Part shown: one piece after another, positions 18,476 to 26,648 of the stretch
Layout: every line of letters begins with the position of its first letter
How positions within the stretch are numbered: the first letter of the stretch is position 1
NCBI GenBank assembly: GCA_963821025.1
Contig: CAWGCG010000003.1
Coordinates: 434,001-498,000 of the forward strand
From: WHSW01 sp963821025
GTDB taxonomy: Bacteria; Actinomycetota; Thermoleophilia; Solirubrobacterales; 70-9
Length of the DNA stretch: 64,000 nucleotides
Reading direction: 5' to 3'
Translations under genes and position numbers: made by a program
The notes under the pieces: generated by a model
What the model was told of the DNA's origin: nothing
The model's database searches: none
What the model saw: only the letters and a program-made list of their open reading frames with translations

Positions 18476-18481
18476 TAAGTT
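18476..18481 (+). promoter_or_regulatory. Putative -10 element for the GNAT-like gene
   Basis: TAAGTT lies 8 nt before GTG 18490, supporting that start and a leaderless transcript. Confidence 0.5.
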
Positions 18482-18489
18482 CGCCCGCT

Positions 18490-19578
18490 GTGACCGAGAT
18501 CCGTCCCCTCGAGCTCGCCGATCTGCCCGCCGTCGGGTCGCTGCTCGACGCTCATCTGCCCGGCTGGGGTGGTGACCGTGAGTTCGTCAAGGCGACGGTC
18601 CTCGATCATCCATGGGCCGATCCCGAGGTCGGCTCGCTGGTGGCGCTCGCCGACGACGGCGAGGTCATCGGCTTCATCGGCGCCCAGGCACGGCGCATCC
18701 GCTTCGACGGGCGCGACTTGCGAGGCGTCTGCTGCTCACACCTGGTCGTCGCCCCGGACAGCCGCGCCGGGGCCGCGGGTGCGCTGCTGCTCAGCCGCCT
18801 GCTCAAGGGGCCACAGGACCTGACCTTCTCCGACAGTGCGATTCCGATCGTGGCGAGAATCTGGCGCACCTTCGGCGGCCATGTCGATCACGCCCGAGTC
18901 TGCGACTGGATGCTCGTCTTGCGACCGGCGGCCTGGCTCGGCTCCTGGGGGAGCTGGCTGGTGCGCCGGCGTAAAATCGACCGCAGTCTGATCCCCGTCG
19001 GGGCCTTTCCGTTTCAGGCGTGGGCGGGGCTTCGTCCCGGACGCGGGACGATGGTCTGGGAGGACGGTGAGCTTCGCCGCGCCAGCGATCTGAACCCGGG
19101 GGTGAGCGGGGAGGATGCCTCCACCGACGAGATCCTCGCGCAGCTGCCGGCGCTGTCGGCCCGCACGCGGCTGCGGGTCGACTACGACAAGGAGTATCTC
19201 GACGATCTGTTCGCCAAGATCAGGTCGCACTCGGGCGAGCTCGTCTGCCGGGTGGTCAAGGCCGACGATCGGCCGATCGGCTGGTACTGCTACCTGCCGC
19301 GCCTCGAAACCGCGAGCCGCGTGCTCCACATCGCGGGGCCCGAGACCGACATCGACCTGGTTGTCGGGGAGTTGGTCGATCACGCCCGCGGACGCGGCAG
19401 CCGGGTGATCGCCGGTCGCTTGGAGCCGCATCTGGACGCGCCTCTCAGGCGCCGGCTGGCCGCCGTGGGCCTGGTCCGCGAATCGGTGCTTCACGCCAGA
19501 GATCCGGAGCTACGGGCCGTGCTGGGAACCGGTGCGGCCCTGCTGACCCAGCTCGACAGCGAATGGTTCTTGGTCTGA
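18490..19578 (+). CDS. GNAT-type acetyltransferase domain protein
   Basis: A protein of 362 residues starting at GTG 18490. The N-terminal 130 residues look like a GNAT domain: VTEIRPLELADLPAVGSLL, then GEVIGFIGAQARRIRF and CSHLVVAPDSRAGAAGALLL, the last matching the acetyl-CoA pyrophosphate loop pattern R/QxxGxG/A. The C-terminal part (about 200-362) may be a second, degenerate GNAT fold, as seen in FemAB-like transferases. It is divergent from the nadE-asnB-ACP-ligase operon and may transfer the acyl group prepared there to a sugar or peptide; that link is inference. The frame is open far upstream, but only as antisense to nadE. Confidence 0.72.
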   Translation: MTEIRPLELADLPAVGSLLDAHLPGWGGDREFVKATVLDHPWADPEVGSLVALADDGEVIGFIGAQARRIRFDGRDLRGVCCSHLVVAPDSRAGAAGALLLSRLLKGPQDLTFSDSAIPIVARIWRTFGGHVDHARVCDWMLVLRPAAWLGSWGSWLVRRRKIDRSLIPVGAFPFQAWAGLRPGRGTMVWEDGELRRASDLNPGVSGEDASTDEILAQLPALSARTRLRVDYDKEYLDDLFAKIRSHSGELVCRVVKADDRPIGWYCYLPRLETASRVLHIAGPETDIDLVVGELVDHARGRGSRVIAGRLEPHLDAPLRRRLAAVGLVRESVLHARDPELRAVLGTGAALLTQLDSEWFLV

Positions 19579-19581
19579 GGG

Positions 19582-20799
19582 CTAGTTCGTCGCGCGCACG
19601 TAGACGTCGCCGGAGCGGGAGGTGAGCTCGAAGCGGCGCGCCGTCCGTCCCGAGAGGTCGGTGTGCGGTCGCCTGAAGGTCACCGTCGCATCGGGTCCTC
19701 CGGGCGGGCTGACCACCGCCGTACCGCGGGCGAACTCACGCCTGAACAGACCGCTTTCGAGTTGCTCCCGATCACCGACGGGCCGTCCCGGGTTCACCTT
19801 CCAGCCGCTCCAGAGGTTGCTCTTGCCGGCCGTTGGAGGATCGCTGCGGTAGCTGGAGCTGATCGCGTCGCGCCCACGGCGAATGAGGAAGTAGTTCGCC
19901 AGCTCGTAGCTCGCCTGCTCGACCGTCTCCAGATATGGCCCTAGAAGGATCCGCTTGCCCTGCCGATGCAGCCAGTCGATGTGGGCGAGGAAGGTCTGAT
20001 AGCCGAAGCGCCCGTCACCAGGCGTGATCCCGTTGTCGTTGAAGCCGCGCTCGAGCTCGATCGAATCCGCCGCGGCAACCTCGCGCTGGACCTCGGTATC
20101 TGAGTGATCGAGCCACCAGAGCGAGTTGTGGGTTATCTGCGCTCGCGGGAACGCGCTTCGCACCCGTTCGAGAAACTCGACCAGGTACTCCTGCCACGCC
20201 TGCTCACTCATCGGCTGCAGCGTCCGCAGGTCGAACGGGATTGTTTCGACACCGTCGCCGTCGGAGGCCCGCAACTCGAGGTTGACGTCATCGATGAAGA
20301 TCCCGGCGTAGCCGCGGCCCCGATCGTCGCGGCGGCGGCCGGCGGCAAAGGTCTCACGGGCGCGCTCGATCCAGTGACGACGCCACTGCGGGTTGCCGAC
20401 GTCGGCCGCGTACTGCGGGCAGCTTCCCTCGCGGCATTCGAATGGGATGAACATCGGGCGCCCGAGCAGGTCGCGAAGGACCCAGTCGGGGTGGGCGTCG
20501 AGCAGTCCGTTCTCAGCCGGGTTGTAGATCGCGTAGAGGTTCTGCGAGAACAGGGTTGGCGGCGGTCCCCATGGGATCGCGTGGCGCTCGAAGAACGGCG
20601 AGTAACCGCGGAGCTGGAAGTAGTGGCGGCGGATCCAGCGCTGGCGAGACGTGCTCGGGTCGGTGAGGAAGCGGTCGAATGAGGTGGTCGCGTTGCGGAA
20701 CAGCAGCGGCTCGGTGGCGAGCGCCGGGCGTGCCCCGGCCGCCAAGGAGATGGCCGCCGCGACCGCCGCGGCGAGCATGACGAGCAGCCGAGAGCGCAA
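19582..20799 (-). CDS. Secreted putative glycosidase, GHL15-like (copy 1)
   Basis: A 405-residue protein with a cleavable signal peptide (residues 1-28, ARPALA). The remainder looks like the hypothetical glycosyl hydrolase family GHL15: NLYAIYN, HPDWVLRD, CPQYAADVGNPQWRRHWIE, then the probable catalytic strand GIFIDDVNLE and a later ELERGF strand, giving candidate Asp and Glu catalytic residues. A second copy lies at 37813-39030 with the same length and blocks. The TTG start 20799 has TAAGAT 10 nt upstream on the minus strand. It is convergent with the GNAT gene (3 nt gap). It may trim or cleave the locally made polysaccharide; no substrate is known. Confidence 0.75.
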   Translation of the reverse strand: MRSRLLVMLAAAVAAAISLAAGARPALATEPLLFRNATTSFDRFLTDPSTSRQRWIRRHYFQLRGYSPFFERHAIPWGPPPTLFSQNLYAIYNPAENGLLDAHPDWVLRDLLGRPMFIPFECREGSCPQYAADVGNPQWRRHWIERARETFAAGRRRDDRGRGYAGIFIDDVNLELRASDGDGVETIPFDLRTLQPMSEQAWQEYLVEFLERVRSAFPRAQITHNSLWWLDHSDTEVQREVAAADSIELERGFNDNGITPGDGRFGYQTFLAHIDWLHRQGKRILLGPYLETVEQASYELANYFLIRRGRDAISSSYRSDPPTAGKSNLWSGWKVNPGRPVGDREQLESGLFRREFARGTAVVSPPGGPDATVTFRRPHTDLSGRTARRFELTSRSGDVYVRATN

Positions 20800-20809
20800 A
20801 CCGCCGCCG

Positions 20810-20815
20810 ATCTTA
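20810..20815 (-). promoter_or_regulatory. Putative -10 element for GHL15-like copy 1
   Basis: On the minus strand TAAGAT lies 10 nt before TTG 20799, consistent with a leaderless or near-leaderless transcript. Confidence 0.4.
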
Positions 20816-20856
20816 GACAGCCTCGACCGCTCCAGCGCCGGTTACGGTGAGGGCTC

Positions 20857-20862
20857 TATACT
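20857..20862 (+). promoter_or_regulatory. Strong -10-like element upstream of infC
   Basis: TATACT (5 of 6 matches to TATAAT) lies 8 nt before the mini-ORF ATG 20871 and about 120 nt before infC. It could drive the infC-rpmI-rplT transcript with a leader of about 115 nt. A second candidate, TAGCTT 20951-20956, would give a leader of about 20 nt. Confidence 0.5.
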
Positions 20863-20870
20863 GGGCGGCG

Positions 20871-20903
20871 ATGAAGGGCAGCCAGATCCGCATGCGCCGC
20901 TGA
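20871..20903 (+). CDS. Possible 10-residue leader peptide before infC
   Basis: ATG 20871 opens a tiny frame reading MKGSQIRMRR and stopping at TGA 20901-20903. It sits 8 nt after the TATACT hexamer, the same geometry as many real genes here. It could be a leader peptide sensing translation ahead of the initiation-factor operon, or it could be chance. No conservation can be tested from one sequence. Confidence 0.3.
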   Translation: MKGSQIRMRR

Positions 20904-20983
20904 GCGCACCACTTTGCCGGTTTCGCCCTCCTCCTCCACCCGACCGCAGGTAGCTTGACGCTCCGCGCCAGCGTGAACACGTA

Positions 20984-21637
20984 GTGCCGGTTCCGCGGCG
21001 GTTCGACCGGCAGCCCCCCGAGCGCGATCAGACGCGGATCAACGAGCGGATCCGCGTCGCCGAGGTGCGCCTCGTCGACGAGGATGGCAGCCAGATCGGG
21101 GTGATCAAGACCGACGACGCACTGCGAATGGCGACCGAGCGCGACCTCGACCTGGTCGAGGTCGCCCCCGATTCACGCCCGCCGGTCGCCCGGCTGCTCG
21201 ATTACTCGAAGTACAAGTACGAACAGGAGCAGAAGGCGAAGGCCGCGCGCAAGCACCAACAGCAGGTCAACGTTCGCGAGATCAAGCTGCGCCCGAAGAT
21301 CGCCGACCACGACTACGAGACGAAGAAGGGCCACGTCGCCCGCTTCCTGCGCCAGCAGGACAAGGTCAAGGTCACGATCATGTTTCGTGGGCGCGAGCAG
21401 GCCCATCCCGAGCGCGGGCGAGCGTTGCTCGACCGCCTCTACGAGGACGTCGCCGAGTTGGCGATGATCGAGCAACATCCCCAGCAGGAGGGCCGCAACA
21501 TGCACATGATGCTGGCGCCCTCGCGCGAGAGCGCCGCCCGGGCCCGGGAGGAGCGGCGCTCCGAGGAGGCCGCAGACGGCGACAGCGCGGCGGCTCCTTC
21601 GGCCGACGGCCAACGGGCTGCGGCCGAGTCGCAGTAG
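20984..21637 (+). CDS. infC: Translation initiation factor IF-3
   Basis: A 217-residue protein that binds the 30S subunit, prevents premature 50S joining and checks start-codon pairing. The N-domain is recognisable from RINERIRVAEVRLVDEDG through LDLVEVAPDSRPPVARLLDYSKYKYE, the linker is rich in Lys/Arg, and the C-domain has VREIKLRPKIADHDYETK and KVTIMFRGRE. A 30-residue Glu/Ala-rich tail extends beyond the usual length. The start is GTG 20984; an in-frame stop lies only nearby in other frames, and no better codon exists. The order infC-rpmI-rplT is the widely conserved operon. Confidence 0.95.
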   Translation: MPVPRRFDRQPPERDQTRINERIRVAEVRLVDEDGSQIGVIKTDDALRMATERDLDLVEVAPDSRPPVARLLDYSKYKYEQEQKAKAARKHQQQVNVREIKLRPKIADHDYETKKGHVARFLRQQDKVKVTIMFRGREQAHPERGRALLDRLYEDVAELAMIEQHPQQEGRNMHMMLAPSRESAARAREERRSEEAADGDSAAAPSADGQRAAAESQ

Positions 21638-21678
21638 CGCCGCGGCGCCGCGCGCGTCTGCTTCAATAGTCGGCTCCG

Positions 21679-21879
21679 ATGCCGAAGATGAAGACCCATT
21701 CGGGCGCCAAGAAGCGCTTTCGAAAGACCGCCAAGGGCAAGCTGCGCGGACGGCGCGCTTACTCCACCCACATCCTCGAGAAGAAGTCGCCGAAGCGCAA
21801 GCGCAATATGCGACGGCCCTCCGAGATCTCGCCCAATGACGCCAAGGCAGTGCGGAAGCTGCTCGGGGGCGGCAAGTGA
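21679..21879 (+). CDS. rpmI: 50S ribosomal protein L35
   Basis: A 66-residue basic protein beginning PKMKTHSGAKKRF, the standard L35 start, with length as expected. The sequence AATAGT ends 8 nt before ATG 21679, so an internal leaderless promoter is possible as well as read-through from infC 41 nt upstream. The stop overlaps the rplT GTG by four bases. Confidence 0.97.
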   Translation: MPKMKTHSGAKKRFRKTAKGKLRGRRAYSTHILEKKSPKRKRNMRRPSEISPNDAKAVRKLLGGGK

Positions 21880-22235
21880 GCCGGGCGACGAACGCGGTCG
21901 CCCGCAAGCGCCGCAAGAAGAAGGTCCTGAAGCAGGCCAAGGGCTACTGGGGTCGCAAGCACTCGAGCTACCGCTTGGCCAACGAGCAGGTGATGCGCTC
22001 GGGCAACTACGCCTACCGCGACCGCCGCCGGCGCAAGCGCGACATGCGTCGGCTGTGGATCGTGCGGATCAACGCCGCGGCGCGGCGCGAGGGAATGACC
22101 TACTCCGAGCTCATCCATGGCCTCTCGGAGGCCGGGGTCGAGGTCAACCGCAAGATGCTCGCCGACATCGCCGTCCACGACCCCGAGGCGTTTCGCCGAT
22201 TTGCCGAGCAAGCCCGGGAGGCCGCGGCGGCCTGA
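21876..22235 (+). CDS. rplT: 50S ribosomal protein L20
   Basis: A 119-residue protein with the L20 signature: RKRRKKKVLKQAKGYWGRK, then YRDRRRRKRDMRRLWIVRINAA (start near residue 48) and GMTYSELIHGL. L20 binds 23S rRNA early in 50S assembly. The GTG start at 21876 overlaps the rpmI stop (GTGA), implying coupled translation. A factor-independent terminator follows 30 nt after the stop. Confidence 0.98.
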   Translation: MSRATNAVARKRRKKKVLKQAKGYWGRKHSSYRLANEQVMRSGNYAYRDRRRRKRDMRRLWIVRINAAARREGMTYSELIHGLSEAGVEVNRKMLADIAVHDPEAFRRFAEQAREAAAA

Positions 22236-22265
22236 GCTGGATTCGACCGCCGAGCAGAGGTTTTC

Positions 22266-22295
22266 AGGGCGTCCCACGGGGCGCCCTTTGTTTTT
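22266..22295 (+). terminator. Rho-independent terminator after rplT
   Basis: A hairpin with arms AGGGCGTCC and GGGCGCCCT (22266-22287, one G-U pair) is followed by TTTGTTTTT. This is the clearest classical terminator on the plus strand and ends the infC-rpmI-rplT unit, or attenuates read-through into the methyltransferase-pheST genes. Confidence 0.85.
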
Positions 22296-22312
22296 GGACG
22301 AAGCGGCAGAGA

Positions 22313-22333
22313 GTAGGCAGTAGGCAGTAGGCA
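22313..22333 (+). repeat. Three tandem copies of the 7-mer GTAGGCA
   Basis: Perfect head-to-tail copies at 22313, 22320 and 22327 end 4 nt before the TTG start of the methyltransferase. A related triple 7-mer repeat occurs at 24129-24149 in the same operon. Confidence 0.9.
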
Positions 22334-22337
22334 GAGA

Positions 22338-23021
22338 TTGATTACGAGCAAGGACAACGAGAAGCTGAAGCTGATTCGCAAGCTCGCCGAGCGCAGGTGG
22401 CGCGAGCGCGAAGGGCTGTTCGTGGCCGAGGGCGAGGACCTGGTCGCGGCCGCCGAGGCGGCCGGGGCAGAGGCCGAGTTCGTGCTCCGCGCCGGCACGG
22501 AGGTCGAGCCGGGGCTGCTCGACTCGGTCAGCGCCCTGGGCTCGGGCGCGCGCGTGATCGGCGTCTACCGTCGAGCCTGGGGAGCCGACCGCCCGGGCCT
22601 GCGAGTGCACCTGCATCGGATCGGTGACCCCGGCAACGTCGGCACGATCCTGCGCAGCGCCCATGCGCTGGTCGATGCGTCGGTGGTGATCGGGCCCGGA
22701 TGTGCCGATCCGTACGGACCGAAGGCCGTGCGCGCGAGCATGGGCTCGATCTTCGCCCGCCCGCCGCTGCGCGAGGCGACGCCCGCGGCGCCGGTGGTCG
22801 GTCTGGTGGCCCACGGTGGCGAGCCTCCCGACGGCGATCCGGTCGGCGCGCTGGTGCTCGGCGGTGAGCGCGAGGGCATCCCGGCCGAGGCGCTGGCGGC
22901 CTGTGACCGCCTCTGGACGATCCCGCTGCGAGCGGGCGCCGAGTCTCTGAACGTGGCTGCGGCGGCGGCGATCGCGCTCGGGCGGATATCGTCGGCCGCC
23001 GCCCCCGAGGCCGAGAGTTGA
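22338..23021 (+). CDS. SpoU/TrmH family RNA 2'-O-methyltransferase
   Basis: A 227-residue SPOUT-fold enzyme. The N-terminus ITSKDNEKLKLIRKLAERR is the substrate-binding start typical of rRNA methyltransferases of the RlmB/TsnR group. The knot has IGDPGNVGTILRSAHAL, LVLGGEREGIP and IPLRAGAESLNVAAAAAIAL, the three SPOUT motifs for S-adenosylmethionine binding. TTG 22338 is the only suitable start. The stop overlaps the pheS ATG as TGATG. Position between rplT and pheS is common in many bacteria. The target nucleotide cannot be assigned. Confidence 0.9.
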   Translation: MITSKDNEKLKLIRKLAERRWREREGLFVAEGEDLVAAAEAAGAEAEFVLRAGTEVEPGLLDSVSALGSGARVIGVYRRAWGADRPGLRVHLHRIGDPGNVGTILRSAHALVDASVVIGPGCADPYGPKAVRASMGSIFARPPLREATPAAPVVGLVAHGGEPPDGDPVGALVLGGEREGIPAEALAACDRLWTIPLRAGAESLNVAAAAAIALGRISSAAAPEAES

Positions 23022-24127
23022 TGCTGGAGAAGATCGAGAGCCTCCGCCGCGAGGCGGTTGATGCGATCGCCGCGGCGCCCGACGCCGAGGCGCTCGAGCA
23101 GCTGCGCGTTCGCCATCTCGGGCGCAAGTCCGAGCTCACCGGGATCCTGCGAGGCATCTCGCAGCTCGACTCCGCCCAGCGCGGCCCGGTCGGCGCCGCC
23201 GCTAACGCCGCGCGCGAGGCGCTCGAGGCGGCGATCGGCGAGCGCCGCAAGCTGCTCGACGCGGCCGAGATCGAGCGCGCGCTGGCGAGCGAGGCGATCG
23301 ACGTCACCCTCCCGGGCACGCCGCCGGTGGGCGCAGCACACCTGCACCTGATCACACGAACGCGCCGGGAGATCGAGGACGTCTTCGTCGGGCTCGGCTA
23401 CCGGGTCATGGAGGGGCCCGAGATCGAGCACGACTACTACAACTTCACCGCCCTCAACCATCCCCCCGGCCACCCGGCGCGCCAGACCCAGGACAGCTTC
23501 TACATCGATCCCGCGGATCTGCCCGAGGGCGCGGTCAACGAGCAGCGCCTGCCGCCGGGCCCCAAGGACGTCCTCTTGCGCACCCACACCTCGCCGATGC
23601 AGGTGCGCGCTATGGAGGCCGAGCAGCCGCCGATCTTCATCGTCGTTCCGGGTGCGGCGTACCGGCGCGACACGATCGACGCCACCCACCTGCCGATGTT
23701 CCACCAGGTCGAGGGTCTCGCGGTCGCCGAGGGAATCTCGCTCACCGATCTGGCCGGGACCCTCGACCACGCCGCCAAGGCGCTCTTCGGTCCCGACCGG
23801 CGCACCAGGCTGAAGCCCGACTACTTCCCCTTCACCGAACCCTCGGTCCAGGTCGACGTCTCCTGCTTTGTCTGCGACGGCTCCGGGCGGCTTCCCGGGG
23901 GCGAGCGCGATCCTCTCTGCAAGGGCACCGGATGGATCGAGATCCTCGGCGCCGGCATGGTCGACCCGAACGTCTTCGGCTTCGTCGGCGGCGCCTATGA
24001 CCCGCAGACGACGCAGGGCTTTGCCTTCGGCATGGGGATCGAGCGGATCGCGATGCTCAAGCACGGGGTCCCGGACCTGCGCCTGTTCGTCGAAAACGAC
24101 GTCCGTTTCCTGGGGCAGTTCGCATGA
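23021..24127 (+). CDS. pheS: Phenylalanine--tRNA ligase alpha subunit
   Basis: A 368-residue class II catalytic subunit. The coiled-coil N-terminus is present, followed by GYRVMEGPEIEHDYYNFTALN, LRTHTSPMQVR (motif 2 region) and FTEPSVQVDVSCFVC, then CKGTGWIEILGAGMVDPNV and the C-terminal GMGIERIAMLKHG (motif 3). It forms an alpha2beta2 enzyme with PheT. ATG 23021 overlaps the methyltransferase stop; TTG 23018 immediately before it is an alternative. A 41-nt gap holding three 7-mer repeats separates it from pheT. Confidence 0.97.
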   Translation: MLEKIESLRREAVDAIAAAPDAEALEQLRVRHLGRKSELTGILRGISQLDSAQRGPVGAAANAAREALEAAIGERRKLLDAAEIERALASEAIDVTLPGTPPVGAAHLHLITRTRREIEDVFVGLGYRVMEGPEIEHDYYNFTALNHPPGHPARQTQDSFYIDPADLPEGAVNEQRLPPGPKDVLLRTHTSPMQVRAMEAEQPPIFIVVPGAAYRRDTIDATHLPMFHQVEGLAVAEGISLTDLAGTLDHAAKALFGPDRRTRLKPDYFPFTEPSVQVDVSCFVCDGSGRLPGGERDPLCKGTGWIEILGAGMVDPNVFGFVGGAYDPQTTQGFAFGMGIERIAMLKHGVPDLRLFVENDVRFLGQFA

Positions 24128-24128
24128 A

Positions 24129-24149
24129 GCAGGCAGCAGGCGGCAGGCG
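24129..24149 (+). repeat. Three tandem 7-mers GCAGGC(A/G)
   Basis: Copies at 24129, 24136 and 24143 start 2 nt after the pheS stop and fill the pheS-pheT gap. They match the 22313 repeat except at one or two positions. Confidence 0.85.
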
Positions 24150-24167
24150 GAGCCGGGAGCGGCGCGG

Positions 24168-26648
24168 ATGAAGATTCCGTTCTCGTGGCTGCGCGAGTAC
24201 TGCGATCCCGGGCTCGGGCCCGAGGAGGTGGCGGAGCTGCTCTCGATGCGGGCGGTCGAGGTGGAGCGCGTCGGCCGACTTGGGGTGCGGTCGACCGACG
24301 GGTTCATCGTCGGCAGGGTGGTCTCGGCAGCCCAGCACCCGAATGCCGATCGCCTGCGGGTGTGCGAGGTCGACGACGGCGAGGGGGTGCGGACGATCGT
24401 CTGCGGCGCCCCGAACGTCGCCGCCGGCCAAGCGGTCGCGGTGGCGCTGCCCGGCGCCCGGATGCCCGACGGTCAGAAGCTCGAACGGACAAAGCTGCGG
24501 GGGATCGAGTCCGACGGGATGATCCTCTCCGAGCGCGAGCTCGAGGTCGGCGATGATGCCGCCGGCATCCTCGTCTTACAGACGCAGGCCGAAGCCGGGG
24601 CTCCGCTCGGCGACGTGCTGGCGATCTCCGAGGCGGTTCTCGAGCTCGATCTGAACCCGAACAGGGTTGACTGCATGGGGGTGTACGGGGTCGCTCGCGA
24701 GGTCCACGCGATCACCGGCGCGCCGCTCGCCGAGGCTCCCTGGGAGCTCGACGCCGACCCGAGCGGATCGGGATCGGTGACCGACCTCGCCTCGGTCTCG
24801 GTCGAGGTCCCGCAGCTCTGCCCCCGGTTCAGCGCCCGCGCCTTCACCGATGTGAGGCCCGGCCCTTCGCCCACGTGGATGCGCGCCCGCCTGATCGCCG
24901 CCGGGATGCGCCCGGTCTCCGGCGTCGTCGACGTCACCAACTACGTGATGCTGATGATCGCCCAACCGCTGCACGCGTTCGACCTCGACCGGGTCCCGGG
25001 CGGCGAGCTGATCATCCGCACGGCGCGCGAGGGCGAGCGGATGACCACGCTCGACGGGGTCGAGCGCCGCTTCGATGCCGAGACCGTGCTCGTCTGCGAT
25101 CGCGACGGTCCCACCGGGGTCGCCGGGATCATGGGCGGCCAGGTCTCCGAGGTCGCCGCGGACACGACCCGGGTCCTGCTCGAGGCCGCGACCTGGAACG
25201 GGCCGAACGTGCTGCGCACCTCGAGCACGCTCGGCCTGCGCTCCGACGCCTCCGCGCGCAACGAGAAGGGCCTTCACCCCGAGCTCGCGCTGCGTGGCCA
25301 GCGGGTCGCCTCGAAGCTGCTGGTCGAGCTCGGCGCGAGCCTGGTGCCGGGGACCATCGACGCGGCGGCCGAGATCCCCGCGGCTCACGTCATCTCGCTG
25401 CATGGCGCACGCCTCGACTCGCTCCTCGGCGTCGAGATCGAGGCCGAGGAGTCGGCCGAGCACCTCACCCACCTCGGCTTCGAGGTCCGGTCGAGCGACG
25501 CGCCACCGCCAACCGGCAACTCGCTCTCCGTGACCGTTCCGGTCGACCGACACTACGACGTGACGAGAGAGGTCGACCTGATCGAGGAAGTCGGGCGCCT
25601 GCACGGTTTCGATCGCCTGCCGCGAACGCTGCCCGGCCACGCCGAGCGAGTCGGCGGGCTCGATCGCGAGCAGGTGTTGCGCCGCCGCGCCGAGGACCTC
25701 CTCCGCGATATCGGGTTCGAGCAGATCCTCTCCTGGACGCTCGCCGATCGCGGCGTCGGCGAACGCCTGCGCCTCGGTCGCGACGATCGGCGAAACGCCG
25801 TGATCGCGACCCACAACCCGATCGCAGCCGACCAGGTCGCGATGCGGACGACGCTGCTACCGGGCCTGCTCGACGCGGCGCGTCACAATTTCGCCCGCGA
25901 CGTCGAGCGGATCGCGATCTTCGAGTCGGCGCGCGCATATCTGCGCGAGCCGGCGCCGGACGCGGGCGGAGAGCTCGCGGGTCGCTTCGCCGGCCGCTTG
26001 CCGGCACCCGCGCACGAGCCCCATCGGCTCGCCGCGTTGCTCATCGGCGAGCTCTCCCCGCCGTCGTGGTTGCGCGGCCCGCCCGCCGCGCCGGAGGCCG
26101 GCTTCTTCGAGCTCAAGGGGGTGATCGAGCTGCTCGCGCGCGAGCTCGCGGTTGAGCTCGAGCTCGCCCCCGCGCCCGAGCCCTTCCTGCACCCGGGGCG
26201 CGCAGCGCGGATCGTGAGCGCCGGCGAGCAGCTCGGATGGATGGGCGAGTTGCATCCGCTGGTGTCCCGTGCCTGGGATCTGCCCGGTGGGGTGGCGTTC
26301 GAGCTCGGCCTGGCGGCGCTGGTGGCCGGCTCGCGGGTCGGCGACGAGCGCTACGAGGATCTGACCACGCATCCGGCGGTGTTTCAGGACCTGGCGGTCA
26401 CGGTGCCCGAGCAGGTGGCCGCCGAGCGCGTCCGCGCTCTGATCCGCGAGGCCGGCGGCGGTCTGCTGGTTGGCGCCGACATCTTCGACGTCTATCGCGG
26501 CGAGCAGCTCGCCGCCGGGGAGAAGAGCTTGGCGCTGCGGCTCGAGTTCCGGGCCCCCGACCGGACGCTCACCGACGCCGAGGTCGGCGAGCTGCGCAAT
26601 CAGATCAAGCTCGCGCTGGCCGGGATCGGGGGGTCGTTGCGTGAGTGA
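24168..26648 (+). CDS. pheT: Phenylalanine--tRNA ligase beta subunit
   Basis: An 826-residue structural and editing subunit. It starts MKIPFSWLREYCDPGL at ATG 24168. In order: EMAP-like tRNA-binding domain (about 40-150, VVSAAQHPNADRLRVCEVD), B3/B4 editing domain (about 210-380, NYVMLMIAQPLHAFDLD), B5 domain (about 395-470), the core-like region and the C-terminal FDX-ACB anticodon-binding domain (TTHPAVFQDLAVTVPEQV). The open frame extends upstream inside pheS but the family start is clear. The C-terminus overlaps argC by 8 nt. Confidence 0.96.
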   Translation: MKIPFSWLREYCDPGLGPEEVAELLSMRAVEVERVGRLGVRSTDGFIVGRVVSAAQHPNADRLRVCEVDDGEGVRTIVCGAPNVAAGQAVAVALPGARMPDGQKLERTKLRGIESDGMILSERELEVGDDAAGILVLQTQAEAGAPLGDVLAISEAVLELDLNPNRVDCMGVYGVAREVHAITGAPLAEAPWELDADPSGSGSVTDLASVSVEVPQLCPRFSARAFTDVRPGPSPTWMRARLIAAGMRPVSGVVDVTNYVMLMIAQPLHAFDLDRVPGGELIIRTAREGERMTTLDGVERRFDAETVLVCDRDGPTGVAGIMGGQVSEVAADTTRVLLEAATWNGPNVLRTSSTLGLRSDASARNEKGLHPELALRGQRVASKLLVELGASLVPGTIDAAAEIPAAHVISLHGARLDSLLGVEIEAEESAEHLTHLGFEVRSSDAPPPTGNSLSVTVPVDRHYDVTREVDLIEEVGRLHGFDRLPRTLPGHAERVGGLDREQVLRRRAEDLLRDIGFEQILSWTLADRGVGERLRLGRDDRRNAVIATHNPIAADQVAMRTTLLPGLLDAARHNFARDVERIAIFESARAYLREPAPDAGGELAGRFAGRLPAPAHEPHRLAALLIGELSPPSWLRGPPAAPEAGFFELKGVIELLARELAVELELAPAPEPFLHPGRAARIVSAGEQLGWMGELHPLVSRAWDLPGGVAFELGLAALVAGSRVGDERYEDLTTHPAVFQDLAVTVPEQVAAERVRALIREAGGGLLVGADIFDVYRGEQLAAGEKSLALRLEFRAPDRTLTDAEVGELRNQIKLALAGIGGSLRE

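Noticed and set aside
24057..24431. Minus-strand frames across pheS-pheT
   Set aside because: Shadows of pheS and pheT with biased composition and no motif.
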